A stretch of 64,000 nucleotides of DNA from CAZSMC01 sp964607755 (GTDB taxonomy: Bacteria; Zhuqueibacterota; Zhuqueibacteria; Residuimicrobiales; Krinioviventaceae): positions 35,027 to 99,026 of the forward strand of contig CAZSMC010000006.1 of assembly GCA_964607755.1 (NCBI GenBank), read 5' to 3'. The position numbers were made by a program, and so were the translations under genes. The stretch's first letter is position 1, and each line of letters opens with the position of its first letter. Under the pieces are notes generated by a model. That model was not told the origin of the DNA. It searched no databases and saw only the letters and a list, made by a program, of their open reading frames with translations. Below are positions 37,893-47,006 of this stretch, one piece after another.

Positions 37893-38309
37893 TCATAACA
37901 GCTCTGCTGTGCTGAAAAAGAAAGAAACTTCTGTTTTTGCCGTCTCTTGAGCATCTGAACCGTGAACCAGGTTACGTTCAACATTTTCAGCAAATTCTTT
38001 GCGAATCGTTCCTTCTGCTGCCTTCCTGGGGTCTGTATTGCCCATCAGAGCGCGCCACGATTCAATTGCATTCTCTTTTTCCAACACAGCAACAATGACC
38101 GGTCCTTCGGTCATAAAGTTGATAAGCGATGAATAAAATGGTTTATCTTTATGAACTTTATAAAATTCCTTTGCTGTCTTTTCATCCAGATGAAGCATTT
38201 TCATTCCTGAAATTGTAAATCCGTTTTTCTGAATGCGCTCCAGCACAGTACCAACAAGTTTTTTCTTGAGACAATCCGGTTTCAAAATCGCCAGGGTTCG
38301 CTCCTGCAT
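37893..38309 (-). CDS. ndk: Nucleoside diphosphate kinase
   Basis: A 138-residue enzyme balancing nucleoside triphosphates. The phosphorylated histidine is His116 in NLVHGSDA; the N-terminus ERTLAILKPDCL is typical. It follows korC by 34 bases, so it is probably at the end of the kor transcript. Confidence 0.96.
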   Translation of the reverse strand: MQERTLAILKPDCLKKKLVGTVLERIQKNGFTISGMKMLHLDEKTAKEFYKVHKDKPFYSSLINFMTEGPVIVAVLEKENAIESWRALMGNTDPRKAAEGTIRKEFAENVERNLVHGSDAQETAKTEVSFFFSTAELL

Positions 38310-38343
38310 GTGATTTTCCTTTCATTCTTTTTCGTGTTTTCTA

Positions 38344-38892
38344 TTATCCAGTTATCTTTTTTGCTTCTTGAAAACCCAGATCAAAAGCCTCCATATTGAT
38401 ATCTTCTGTGCCTTTGGGAACGCGGGCTTGTATGGCATTTCTCATCGCTTCAACGGTAACTATTTTTGCAACACCTGCAATGATTCCCAATGCAATAATG
38501 TTCGCCACAATCGCCCGGCCGATCTTTTCTCTTGCCAGTTTGATAATCGGCACACTTACAACCCTAAAATCCCCTTCCGGCACCTGAGACACATTGTCGC
38601 TGTCCACGATGACAAGACCGTCGCGGCGAACATCGCCAATATAGCGGTCTACAGATTCTTGAGTGAGCGCCAAAAACAAATCTATGTTTACAGCTTTGGG
38701 ATAATCAATGTCATCATCGGAAATAATCACTTCGGAACGGCTTGCCCCGCCCCGGGCTTCTGGACCGTATGACTGACTTTGCGTTGCGTTCAAATCATCA
38801 TAAATAGCTGCTGCCTCTGCAAGTATTTTACCAGCCAGCATTAAACCCTGTCCTCCCTCGCCGCTCAAACGGACTTCGTATCGGGAACTCAC
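38344..38892 (-). CDS. korC: 2-oxoglutarate:ferredoxin oxidoreductase, gamma subunit
   Basis: A 182-residue subunit of the 2-oxoacid:acceptor oxidoreductase family. Signature pieces are RLSGEGGQGLMLAGKILAEA and the SYGPEARGGASRSEVIIS loop. With KorA, KorB and KorD it oxidises 2-oxoglutarate to succinyl-CoA with ferredoxin, or runs in reverse in the reductive TCA cycle. It lies 79 bases after korB. Confidence 0.9.
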   Translation of the reverse strand: MSSRYEVRLSGEGGQGLMLAGKILAEAAAIYDDLNATQSQSYGPEARGGASRSEVIISDDDIDYPKAVNIDLFLALTQESVDRYIGDVRRDGLVIVDSDNVSQVPEGDFRVVSVPIIKLAREKIGRAIVANIIALGIIAGVAKIVTVEAMRNAIQARVPKGTEDINMEAFDLGFQEAKKITG

Positions 38893-38971
38893 AATAGCCT
38901 CCTTTGTTCCAACGTAAATTTAAATATTTTCTGACACGAATCAAAATAGAACACTGAACGAGCATATTTTT

Positions 38972-39778
38972 TCAGCAAAATTGCTCGATCAACTGCTGAT
39001 ATTCCTCGCGCGCTTCCGGCCGTTCTCTGTCAACAAAGATGCCGGTAACAATTTTTCCTTCTAGCTCGGCTTCCGACATCTGCCCGGCTTTGCGCATAGA
39101 CACGGTGTGCTCTTTCTGCCATCTTAGCATCTCCACCCCGGAACCTATTTTATTGCGTCTGCCAAAAGTGGTCGGACATGGTGACATGGCTTCAACCAGT
39201 GAAAATCCCTTTCGCGCGATAGCTTTGCCAATCATTTTCTCCAATTGAACGGCGTTGTAAGCCGTTCCCCGTGCCACAAAAGAGGCGCCAGCCGCTTTGG
39301 TTAATTCCGGGATGTCAAAGTAACCTTCAAAACTTCCGAACGGCGCGGTGCTGGCACGTGCCGAATACGGCGTGGTTGGCGAGACCTGGCCGCCTGTCAT
39401 GCCGTAAATTTGATTATTGAAAAGTACAACAGTGATATCAATATTCCGCCTCGCCGCATGAATCAAATGATTGCCACCAATAGCTGCAGCATCACCGTCA
39501 CCGGTGACGACAATAATGTGCAGATCAGGATTTGCCATTTTTATGCCAGTGGCAAAAGCCAGCGCCCGGCCGTGAGTGGTGTGCAGGGTGTTGAAATCAA
39601 CATAACCGGTTAAACGTCCCGAACAACCGATTCCTGAAACGATACACACCCGGTCTTTGGAAAGCGAATTGCTTTCAATCGCCCGGATCATTGATTTCAT
39701 CACAATACCGTGTCCGCACCCCGGGCACCAGATGAGCGGCATCTTGTCGGTACGAAGAAAATGCTGATAATCAAACAT
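38972..39778 (-). CDS. korB: 2-oxoglutarate:ferredoxin oxidoreductase, beta (TPP) subunit
   Basis: A 268-residue thiamine-diphosphate subunit. CPGCGHGIVMK starts the domain, and the TPP/magnesium motif is VTGDGDAAAIGGNHLIH followed by NNQIYGMTGGQ. Cys residues in PGCGHG and GIGCSGR probably support an iron-sulfur cluster. The start overlaps korA by 8 bases, showing tight coupling. Confidence 0.93.
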   Translation of the reverse strand: MFDYQHFLRTDKMPLIWCPGCGHGIVMKSMIRAIESNSLSKDRVCIVSGIGCSGRLTGYVDFNTLHTTHGRALAFATGIKMANPDLHIIVVTGDGDAAAIGGNHLIHAARRNIDITVVLFNNQIYGMTGGQVSPTTPYSARASTAPFGSFEGYFDIPELTKAAGASFVARGTAYNAVQLEKMIGKAIARKGFSLVEAMSPCPTTFGRRNKIGSGVEMLRWQKEHTVSMRKAGQMSEAELEGKIVTGIFVDRERPEAREEYQQLIEQFC

Positions 39779-40925
39779 GGACAGGTTCCTCCAGCACGGT
39801 CAGAATATCCTGCGGTGTGACAGGCATGCCGTTTATCTTTGATATTTTTTCTACAGGCACTTTTCCCTTTACCGCACATTCGATTTCATGGGCAAGCTGG
39901 CCAGAGTTCATCTCTGGTACGATGATCCGGTTGACTGACCCAAGGATTTTTTTTATGTGAGATTCAGCAAAAGGCCAGATGGTTTTTAAGCGGAGCATAC
40001 CGACTCGCACACTTTCACTTTGCGCTGTTTTAATCGCATGCCGCGCAGAACGCGCCACAGATCCGTAAGCCACAATGACCGTGTCAGCGTCTTCGAGTTG
40101 ATACTCTTCCACCTCGATAATTTCATCCCGCCTTGCGTCAATTTTCCGGTCCAGCCTCTCATAAAGCTCCTGAACTTTTTGATGATTATTAGTCGGGAAA
40201 CCGGTTTCATCATGTGCCAGGCCGGTCACATGAAATCGATAGCCGGAACCAAAATCAGCCATGGGAGGCACACCGGAGGGTGTGAACTCGTACGGCAGAT
40301 AATCTTCTTTCCTTCCATTCGGCTTTATACGGTTCACCACAGAAATTTCCTCTGGTGAGGGGAAAAACACTTTTTCATTCAAATGAGCAATCACTTCATC
40401 CATTAGTAAAATAACAGGTGTTCGATATTGCTCCGACAGGTTAAACGCCGTAACAGTCAGATCAAACGCTTCCCGCACACTGGACGGTGCCAGAGCAATG
40501 ATGGGGTGATCGCCATGCGTGCCCCATTTGGCTTGCATCACATCGCCCTGCGAGGGCATAGTGGGCAAGCCGGTACTTGGTCCACCGCGCATTACGTTGA
40601 CGACTACACAGGGAACTTCTGCCATTACCGCATAACCGATATTTTCTTGCATCAATGAAAAACCAGGTCCGCTGGTTGCAGTCATAGATTTCACACCAGT
40701 CAGCGAACCGCCGATAATTGCGGCCATGGAGGAAATCTCATCTTCCATTTGAATAAAAACACCGCCGTGCCGGGGAAGCTGCTCGGCAAGCGTCTCGGCA
40801 ATTTCCGACGACGGCGTGATCGGATAGCCGGCATAAAAACGCATACCGGCTGCTAAAGCGCCCAGAGCGCAGGCTTCGTTCCCGGTAATGACACGAACGC
40901 TGCCGTCATTTTGAGTTTTTTGCAT
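39771..40925 (-). CDS. korA: 2-oxoglutarate:ferredoxin oxidoreductase, alpha subunit
   Basis: A 384-residue pyrimidine-binding and transketolase-C type subunit. It contains the substrate loop YPITPSSEIAE and the segments ATSGPGFSLMQE and MRGGPSTGLPT that mark KorA rather than pyruvate oxidoreductase. It follows the ferredoxin gene korD by 3 bases. Confidence 0.93.
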   Translation of the reverse strand: MQKTQNDGSVRVITGNEACALGALAAGMRFYAGYPITPSSEIAETLAEQLPRHGGVFIQMEDEISSMAAIIGGSLTGVKSMTATSGPGFSLMQENIGYAVMAEVPCVVVNVMRGGPSTGLPTMPSQGDVMQAKWGTHGDHPIIALAPSSVREAFDLTVTAFNLSEQYRTPVILLMDEVIAHLNEKVFFPSPEEISVVNRIKPNGRKEDYLPYEFTPSGVPPMADFGSGYRFHVTGLAHDETGFPTNNHQKVQELYERLDRKIDARRDEIIEVEEYQLEDADTVIVAYGSVARSARHAIKTAQSESVRVGMLRLKTIWPFAESHIKKILGSVNRIIVPEMNSGQLAHEIECAVKGKVPVEKISKINGMPVTPQDILTVLEEPVHV

Positions 40926-40928
40926 CGC

Positions 40929-41144
40929 TTATTCCACGTCTGCGCTTGATTTGTTCTTGATTACGCTAATGGCAAAGTCAGGGCATCTGATTTCACACAT
41001 CATGCAAGCGGTACATGCCTCTAAATTTTTAACAACCGCTTTGCCGTTTTTCATTTCTAATACATCAGTCGGGCAAAAAACCACACATATTTCACAGCCT
41101 TTGCACCATTCGTTCTTTATTTCTATTGAAACTGAATTTTTCAT
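40929..41144 (-). CDS. korD: 4Fe-4S ferredoxin subunit of 2-oxoacid oxidoreductase
   Basis: A 71-residue ferredoxin with two cluster motifs, CKGCEICVVFCP and CTACMMCEIRCP, so it can hold two [4Fe-4S] clusters. It serves as the electron outlet of the KorABC complex. First gene of the kor set, 39 bases after the cyclic-2,3-diphosphoglycerate synthetase-like gene. Confidence 0.92.
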   Translation of the reverse strand: MKNSVSIEIKNEWCKGCEICVVFCPTDVLEMKNGKAVVKNLEACTACMMCEIRCPDFAISVIKNKSSADVE

Positions 41145-41183
41145 TTAAATCTCTTAACAGAAATTATACTTTGAGCTGTGGAA

Positions 41184-42494
41184 TTATATTTTTTCAAGAA
41201 CATCTTTCAGCGTCGGATGACCAATTTCCTGCAATTCATAGAACACCCGTATCGTCGGTTTTTTGATCTTTGTGATACGCCGCAAATCGATTGGCGTTCC
41301 GATAATTACAGCGTCACAATCGGTGCGATTCACGGTGTTTTCCAGATCTATCATCTGTGCTTTGCCATAGCCCATTGCTGGCAGCAGGGCACCAATGTCA
41401 GGATATTTTTCAAATGTTTCTTTTAATGTTCCTTGAAGAAACGGCCTGGGATCAACAATTTCAGCAGCGCCATATTTTCGCGCCGCCATGACACCGGCTC
41501 CGAATTTCATCTCGCCGTGAGTCAGGGTTGGGCCGTCTTCAACCACCAGGACTCGCTTGCCGCTGATAAGCTCCGGTCGATCCACTCGAATCGGCGAAGC
41601 GGCGTCAATAATCTGAGCAGTTGGATTCATTTCGCGCACATTTTTTCGAACGCTTTCAATATCTGCTATATTTGCACTGATCTCTTTATTAATGACGATA
41701 CAATGTGCCATGCGAACATTAGCCTCAGCCGGGAAATAAGCGGTTTCATGTCCCGGACGCAGTGGATCAACAATTGTGATATGAATGTCCGGTTTATAAA
41801 ATGGCAGATCGTTATTACCGCCATCCCATAAAATCACATCCGCTTCTTTTTCAGCCTGTTCAAGAATTGCGCCATAATCGACGCCCGCATAAACAACACT
41901 GCCCCGCATGATGTGTGGTTCGTATTCTTCCATTTCTTCAATTGTGCAATTATATTTTTGCAAATCGTCGAGCGAGGCAAAACGCTGCACTTTTTGCGTC
42001 TTGAGATCACCATAAGGCATTGGATGCCGAACCGCGACGATTTTTTTGCCGCGTTCTTTAAGAATCTCGGCGACCCGGCGCGTGGTTTGACTTTTTCCAC
42101 ACCCGGTACGCACAGCGCCAACAGCCACAACAGGGACGTTGGATTTTAGCATGGTAAATTTCGGGCCGAGCAATGAAAAAGTAGCTCCCAGGGAATTGAC
42201 CACACCAGAGTAATGCATGACCGTTTGATTTGACACATCGCTGTATGAGAAAAAAACCTCATCCACATTATGCTTGTCAATCAAATCTAAAAGTTCGTTC
42301 TCCGGCCGGATGGGAATGCCTTCCGGGTAAAACGATCCGGCCAACTCTGCCGGATACCGGCGCCCTTCGATGTTTGGGATTTGTGTTGCAGTAAAAGCGA
42401 TTACATCGTAATCATCATTATCTCGGAAAAATGTATTAAAATTATGAAAGTCGCGACCTGCTGCACCCATGATAATCACTTTCTTGCCGGGCAT
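41184..42494 (-). CDS. Cyclic 2,3-diphosphoglycerate synthetase-like P-loop GTPase
   Basis: A 436-residue protein from the ATG at 42494, which has GGAGG about 5 bases upstream (the longer frame to 42584 has none). A Rossmann-like N-terminal part (KKVIIMGAAGRDFHNFN) is followed by a P-loop (GAVRTGCGKS, about 126-135). The family is annotated from the archaeal cyclic 2,3-diphosphoglycerate synthetase, but bacterial members are mostly uncharacterised, so the reaction is uncertain. It leads directly into the kor operon, and a role linked to central carbon metabolism is an inference from that. Confidence 0.8.
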   Translation of the reverse strand: MPGKKVIIMGAAGRDFHNFNTFFRDNDDYDVIAFTATQIPNIEGRRYPAELAGSFYPEGIPIRPENELLDLIDKHNVDEVFFSYSDVSNQTVMHYSGVVNSLGATFSLLGPKFTMLKSNVPVVAVGAVRTGCGKSQTTRRVAEILKERGKKIVAVRHPMPYGDLKTQKVQRFASLDDLQKYNCTIEEMEEYEPHIMRGSVVYAGVDYGAILEQAEKEADVILWDGGNNDLPFYKPDIHITIVDPLRPGHETAYFPAEANVRMAHCIVINKEISANIADIESVRKNVREMNPTAQIIDAASPIRVDRPELISGKRVLVVEDGPTLTHGEMKFGAGVMAARKYGAAEIVDPRPFLQGTLKETFEKYPDIGALLPAMGYGKAQMIDLENTVNRTDCDAVIIGTPIDLRRITKIKKPTIRVFYELQEIGHPTLKDVLEKI

Positions 42495-42597
42495 AAATCC
42501 TCCGTTTTTTCGATAAAACTCTAAATTAAAACCACACGAAATTTGATAGACCCACCAGTTCGCATATGCCAACTGTTTTTTCACTTTCTTATATCCA

Positions 42598-42623
42598 TAA
42601 AAAAAGCAGGCAATAAACCTGCT
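42598..42623 (-). terminator. Terminator of dusB
   Basis: AGCAGG (42605-42610) and CCTGCT (42618-42623) form a perfect 6-bp stem with a 7-base loop, starting immediately after the dusB stop and followed on the minus strand by a run of seven T residues. Confidence 0.85.
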
Positions 42624-43637
42624 CTATTCATTCATAGCGGATGACTTTTCATAAAAATTGAGTTGATCAAAGATCACTTTTTTTATGTCATCAAAAGTTT
42701 CAAGGGAGAACAATTTTTTTCTGATTTGGGTGGCGTTTGGAAATCCTTTAAAATACAGTGACAATTGTTTGCGCATCATAAATACACACCGCTTTTCACC
42801 AAAAGTTTCTTTTGACAGCTCCAGGTGACGCAGGCAAACGTGTAACCGTTCCGAATAACTGGGAACGTGCGGTTCCCGGTTTTTTTCCAGATAATCCTTA
42901 ATTTGCTTGAAAATCCAGGGATTTCCAAACGCAGCCCGGCCAATCATTATTCCATCGCAGCCGGTTTGCTGAAGCATTTGCTCAGCATCGTAAGCTGTCT
43001 CGATATCGCCATTGCCAATGACAGGAATAGAAACAGCTTTTTTTACTGCCGTAATCAATGACCAATCGGACTGGCCCCGGAACTGCATACTCTGAGTGCG
43101 TGGATGGACAGCTACAGCGGCAATGCCAACCTCTTCCAGAACCTGGGCCGCTTCCACTACCTGGATGGAGTGTATATCCCAGCCGCTGCGCAGCTTGGCA
43201 GTGACCGGCAGGTCCGTTGCATGCACAGCAGCGGCGGCAACCGCACGCAGTTTCGGGAGATTGCGCATCAAAGCGCAGCCGGCGCCACGGCGAATCACCT
43301 TTTTAGCCGGACAGCCAAAATTGAGATCAATGAAATCCGGTTTTAATTGGGAAATGATCTCGACAGCTTTACCGACCGTTTCCGGATCGGCACCAAAAAT
43401 TTGCACGCCAATCGGACGTTCTTCAGCGTCAAAACGTGCAAGCTCTAATGTCTTCTTTTGCTTCCGGATGATGCCATCGGCACTGACCATTTCGGTATAT
43501 AAAATATCAGCGCCGTATCGCCGACATAACCGCCGAAACGGCGAGTCAGACCATCCGGCCAACGGGGCTAATGCCGTTGGATGCTTTATGTCTGCCCCGA
43601 ATAAATTCACAGCGGGCGAATATAATGGTTTCATCAT
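42624..43637 (-). CDS. dusB: tRNA-dihydrouridine synthase B
   Basis: A 337-residue FMN enzyme reducing uridine to dihydrouridine in tRNA. It has the start ALAPLAGWSDSPFRRLCR, the catalytic-cysteine loop NFGCPAKKVIRRGAGCALM, and the flavin-phosphate segment IPVIGNGDI to GCDGIMIGRAAFGNPW. Length and motifs fit DusB rather than DusA. Single-gene transcript closed by its own terminator. Confidence 0.93.
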   Translation of the reverse strand: MMKPLYSPAVNLFGADIKHPTALAPLAGWSDSPFRRLCRRYGADILYTEMVSADGIIRKQKKTLELARFDAEERPIGVQIFGADPETVGKAVEIISQLKPDFIDLNFGCPAKKVIRRGAGCALMRNLPKLRAVAAAAVHATDLPVTAKLRSGWDIHSIQVVEAAQVLEEVGIAAVAVHPRTQSMQFRGQSDWSLITAVKKAVSIPVIGNGDIETAYDAEQMLQQTGCDGIMIGRAAFGNPWIFKQIKDYLEKNREPHVPSYSERLHVCLRHLELSKETFGEKRCVFMMRKQLSLYFKGFPNATQIRKKLFSLETFDDIKKVIFDQLNFYEKSSAMNE

Positions 43638-43666
43638 TGCGAGTCAAGGTTTTTCCTGTCTCAACC

Positions 43667-43873
43667 GTAAAAGCTCACTGACGGGAGAAAATCTTTGCAG
43701 CATTACAAAAAAGTGGGCTAAAGCCCGTTATGTTGAGAGGTCATCTTTAACCCCGAGCTAAAGCTCGGGGCAATATTATAGCCCCGACTTTTAAGTCGGG
43801 GTTATTATTGAGATTCTTTAATAGGCACTTTAGTGCCCAAATATTAAAATTTCCACCCAAGACTGAGCTCTTA
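43667..43873 (+). repeat. Multi-hairpin repeat element, copy 1
   Basis: A 207-bp intergenic element made of four palindromes in a row: GGGCTAAAGCCC (43715-43726), CCCCGAGCTAAAGCTCGGGG (43751-43770), CCCCGACTTTTAAGTCGGGG (43782-43801) and GGCACTTTAGTGCC (43824-43837). Each has a TTTA/TAAA centre. The whole unit, including flanks (GTAAAAGCTCACTGA at one end, CCCAAGACTGAGCT at the other), recurs in opposite orientation at 53769-53978. It resembles REP/BIME-type elements. No transposase lies nearby. Confidence 0.85.
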
Positions 43874-44137
43874 CTCTCAACCTGTTAAATACAAAATTCG
43901 TTGAAAATAGTTTCTATTCGATAGTTGAAATGATAAATGTGCAACCTGACGAAAAAAAATGTCGTAACTATTCACGGAAAATCTTTGACAGATTAATAGG
44001 ATTGGCAAGATTTATATTTAATCCAATTGATTTTGACTTTGAATATCCTGTTAAAAAATTTAAATGCTTAATAAAAACAAAATTTGCCTTGCGTAACCGC
44101 GTTTAAATTTACCGGCAAAAGTAGGAGCAAATATAGA
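43874..44137. other. Intergenic region without a gene
   Basis: AT-rich DNA between the repeat element and the thiI stop codon. No open frame, tRNA cloverleaf or terminator with a T run could be recognised. Confidence 0.35.
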
Positions 44138-45313
44138 TCAACGGCTTTCCGGGAAATGCAGTTTCTTGATTTCTGTTTGATGCAGTGATTCTCTTAAAAG
44201 TTCGAGCCACATTAAATTCTGCTCGGCTGCCAGCACGTCTTCCATCTTTGCTTTGGTTTCAGGATTTCTGGGAACAAGATAACTGCAGCAATCGTCGTGG
44301 GGTTCAGTTGAGATTTTATACGTGCCGAGTTCCCGGGCTCGTTTGACAATCATGTCCTTGTTCATACCAACAAGCGGTCTCAGCACCGGCAGGCTAACCG
44401 CATTAGCGATAGCGCCAATATTTTCCAGAGTTTGCGAAGCCACCTGTCCAAGGCTTTCACCAGACACCAGTGCTCTGGCGCGTTCGCGTTTTGCAATGCG
44501 TTCCGCCAGCCGGAACATCATTCTCCGGTACAGGATAATTCGCAATTTCGTCGGCGCCTTGGCAATGATCTGTCGCTGAATTTCAGCCAGGGGAACAATG
44601 TATAAGATACTATAATATTGATACCGGGTCAAAAGCTCAGTGAGATGGATAGCATTGTAAACCGAGGTTTTTTCAGTGAACGGAAAGCTGTGAAAATGCA
44701 CAAAAACCACATGACATCCGCGCGTCATGATAATATGTGATGAAACTGGCGAATCGATGCCAGCGGACAGCAGACTCACCACTTTGCCAGTGCTGCCCAC
44801 CGGTAAACCGCGAAGGCCTTCCACGCTTTCCACAGAATAAAAAACCTGTTTGTTGAAAATCTCAATGGTCACAGTCAAATCAGCCCGGTCGCTTAAATCT
44901 ACTTTTGTCCTGGTTTTGGATTGAATGTGCGCCCCGACTATGCGATTGATCTCAACAGAATTGTGCGGGAAATCCTTATCCGCACGCCGGGTGTCAATGC
45001 GAAAAGAATCAAACTCTTTATCTTTTACCGTTTGATAGATTTGCTCTTTAAGACCATCCAGTTCTGTGCTGCCCTGATGGGCCACACGCAGATAAGAAGT
45101 GCCAACGACATTTTTGAGCCGGTCCAGCAAAAGCCGCTCATCTGCTTCTTCAGGATAATACAGCAAAAATCGGCCGTAATCCATTTTTACCCGCGTACCT
45201 GGAATATCTGTTATAGCGTGGCGAATATTATTTCGCAACCGGGTTTCGAAAAAACCGCGATTGCCTTTTTTCAACGTGATTTCACTGTGATGGATAATAA
45301 TAACTTTATGCAT
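44138..45313 (-). CDS. thiI: tRNA 4-thiouridine synthase, form without rhodanese domain
   Basis: A 391-residue enzyme adding sulfur to U8 of tRNA, and in some bacteria supplying sulfur for thiamine. N-terminal ferredoxin-like and THUMP domains (about 1-165) bind tRNA; the PP-loop pyrophosphatase domain has SLLSAGIDSPVSSHI. The conserved DDCCSYLVPR near the C-terminus holds the working cysteines. There is no C-terminal rhodanese domain, as in Gram-positive and archaeal forms, so sulfur should arrive from a cysteine desulfurase. Confidence 0.93.
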   Translation of the reverse strand: MHKVIIIHHSEITLKKGNRGFFETRLRNNIRHAITDIPGTRVKMDYGRFLLYYPEEADERLLLDRLKNVVGTSYLRVAHQGSTELDGLKEQIYQTVKDKEFDSFRIDTRRADKDFPHNSVEINRIVGAHIQSKTRTKVDLSDRADLTVTIEIFNKQVFYSVESVEGLRGLPVGSTGKVVSLLSAGIDSPVSSHIIMTRGCHVVFVHFHSFPFTEKTSVYNAIHLTELLTRYQYYSILYIVPLAEIQRQIIAKAPTKLRIILYRRMMFRLAERIAKRERARALVSGESLGQVASQTLENIGAIANAVSLPVLRPLVGMNKDMIVKRARELGTYKISTEPHDDCCSYLVPRNPETKAKMEDVLAAEQNLMWLELLRESLHQTEIKKLHFPESR

Positions 45314-45422
45314 TTTTTTCTGCTTTTAGAATGAACCGGACAAGCCGAATAGTTAATTGTTTTAGAAAATATAATCAAACACAGCTTTGAATTGAATTGT
45401 TCATCTTTTGTTCCAAACAGGC

Positions 45423-45463
45423 AAAAAAAATCCGGCTTGAAAAAATCACAAACCGGTTTTTTT
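45423..45463 (-). terminator. Terminator of the TetR-family gene
   Basis: An A-tract and CCGGCTTG (45432-45439) pair with CAAACCGG plus a T-tract (45449-45463), with one mismatch. The flanking A and T runs make it potentially bidirectional. It begins 22 bases beyond the stop of the minus-strand regulator. Confidence 0.75.
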
Positions 45464-45484
45464 CTTAAACATTTTGGGTTTGTT

Positions 45485-46066
45485 TCATTCCTGAGTGATA
45501 TTCCCTAAAAGGATGTCGCTGACTTGTTTCGAGGCTGCGGCAAGATCAAAATTTTTGGACTTTGACAGGACATAATTGGCAGAAATCTGATCAACAGCTC
45601 CAAATACGACCTGCTTAAAAATGGTGGGATTTATTTCAGTCCGGAATTCACCGTTTTTCTGGCCTTCCTCAAAAGCGTCGCCAATGGTATCCAGATATTC
45701 TTTGAACCGGGTGCCATGGTAGCTGTGCAGAAACTTGCTGCTCTGGCGTAATTCTACTTCAAAAAGAAGTGTTAAATCAGGGTTGTTCTGGACCATCTTA
45801 AAGTGCTGCTCGATAAATGTAATAATTTTGTCGCGAGCCGTCTTTTGTTGCTTCATGACATGATGCATGGCCTCAATGATGGGCACCATTTCTTCCTCGA
45901 AAATAGAGATGAGTAGATCATCCTTATTTTCAAAGTATAGATATGTAGTTCCGGTTGCGACACCCGCATCTTTGGCAATATCCTCGACCTTGGCTTTATA
46001 AAAGCCTTCACGTGCAAAAATTTTAATAGCTGATTTTAGCAGACGCTGTCTTTTTTTATCATCCAT
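45485..46066 (-). CDS. TetR/AcrR-family transcriptional regulator
   Basis: A 193-residue regulator. The helix-turn-helix is at about 10-55 (IFAREGFYKAKVEDIA, then GVATGTTYLYFENKDDLL). The C-terminal ligand domain resembles fatty-acid-responsive FadR/AcrR members, with effectors unknown. It is divergent from the Yip1-exporter locus, separated by 195 bases, the usual arrangement for a repressor of an efflux operon. GGAGGA precedes the ATG. Confidence 0.9.
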   Translation of the reverse strand: MDDKKRQRLLKSAIKIFAREGFYKAKVEDIAKDAGVATGTTYLYFENKDDLLISIFEEEMVPIIEAMHHVMKQQKTARDKIITFIEQHFKMVQNNPDLTLLFEVELRQSSKFLHSYHGTRFKEYLDTIGDAFEEGQKNGEFRTEINPTIFKQVVFGAVDQISANYVLSKSKNFDLAAASKQVSDILLGNITQE

Positions 46067-46261
46067 GGTCTTTATTCCTCCAATGTACGGTCCTGTTATA
46101 TATGAACGAAATTCAAATTACTAAACTCCATTGATAAAAACAATAATTTTTGAAATAAAAGAGCCTTTTTCCTTTACATTAATATTTTGTATTTTACGCG
46201 AAACAAATTATAAACAACTTCGTCTTTATGTCTAAACAGTTCATATTAAAGAGAGGCTGAA
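46067..46261. promoter_or_regulatory. Divergent control region of the regulator and exporter locus
   Basis: 195 bases between two divergent genes, so both promoters and any regulator site should lie here. ATATGAAC (46100-46107) and its exact reverse complement (46239-46246) sit near the two ends and could be half-sites, although 8 bases is short. No compact palindrome is seen. Confidence 0.45.
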
Positions 46262-46984
46262 ATGACTGGTAATGAAAATGCTTTATCGTTGCAATCGCAG
46301 GATTTGAACGTGTTGCAGCGCATAATAAATGTATTTGTTGCGCCAGCAGCAACTTTCAAAGCGGTTCGTCTCCGGCCGAAATGGCTCACCCCATTTCTGA
46401 TCATTCTTGTCCTTACATTGGGCATCACGCACTTTCTCAAGCCTGTGGCTCAGCAGGTTCAGAGAAAAGCTATGATCGAGCAATTGGAAAAGCAAGGCAT
46501 GAGCGAGTCACAAATTGATTCACAGGTGGAAAATCTGCAATCGATGATGAAAATCTGGATGTATCCATCCGCTCTCCTGGCAACGGCGTTCATGCTGTTT
46601 GCTGGTGCGCTTATCTGGCTTTTTATCAGCAATACGATCATTGGCAGTGATGTCAATTTCGGGCAAATGATGGGGGTGAACTGTTACCGTTATCTCATAC
46701 TACTGCTTGGCAGCCTGATCAAGTTACCGATTATGCTCTCTCAGAATACCATTAACGTACATTTTAGTCTGGCTACATTCATGTCCGATGAAGCGCAAAA
46801 CACGTTTATCTATAAATTCCTCAGCAACGTAGAACTATTCAACATCTGGTCAATTGCGGTGCTGTGCATTGGCCTCGCCGTTGTTGCACGAGTCAAAGTC
46901 GATAAAATTTGGCCCTGGGCAGCACTGTTGTTTCTCATTTACTATGCTGGTGCCGCCGGTATCGGAACAGCATTTGGGCGATAA
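46262..46984 (+). CDS. Yip1-family membrane protein
   Basis: A 240-residue protein with about five membrane helices. The N-terminal NVLQRIINVFVAPAATFKAVRLRPKWLTP motif region and following helices fit the bacterial Yip1/YIP1-like domain family, whose role is not established. AGAGAGG precedes the ATG. First gene of the exporter locus, 22 bases upstream of the TolC-like gene, so probably under the TetR regulator. Confidence 0.85.
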   Translation: MTGNENALSLQSQDLNVLQRIINVFVAPAATFKAVRLRPKWLTPFLIILVLTLGITHFLKPVAQQVQRKAMIEQLEKQGMSESQIDSQVENLQSMMKIWMYPSALLATAFMLFAGALIWLFISNTIIGSDVNFGQMMGVNCYRYLILLLGSLIKLPIMLSQNTINVHFSLATFMSDEAQNTFIYKFLSNVELFNIWSIAVLCIGLAVVARVKVDKIWPWAALLFLIYYAGAAGIGTAFGR

Positions 46985-47006
46985 ATCAAAATATGGAGTT
47001 GATATA

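Noticed and set aside
43667..43873. CRISPR array
   Set aside because: The palindromes are not equal-length direct repeats with unique spacers; each stem differs and spacing is irregular.
46854..47006. Upstream extension of the TolC-like frame
   Set aside because: It overlaps the Yip1 gene in another frame, has Cys/His-rich unlikely composition and no ribosome site. The ATG at 47007 begins a proper signal peptide.
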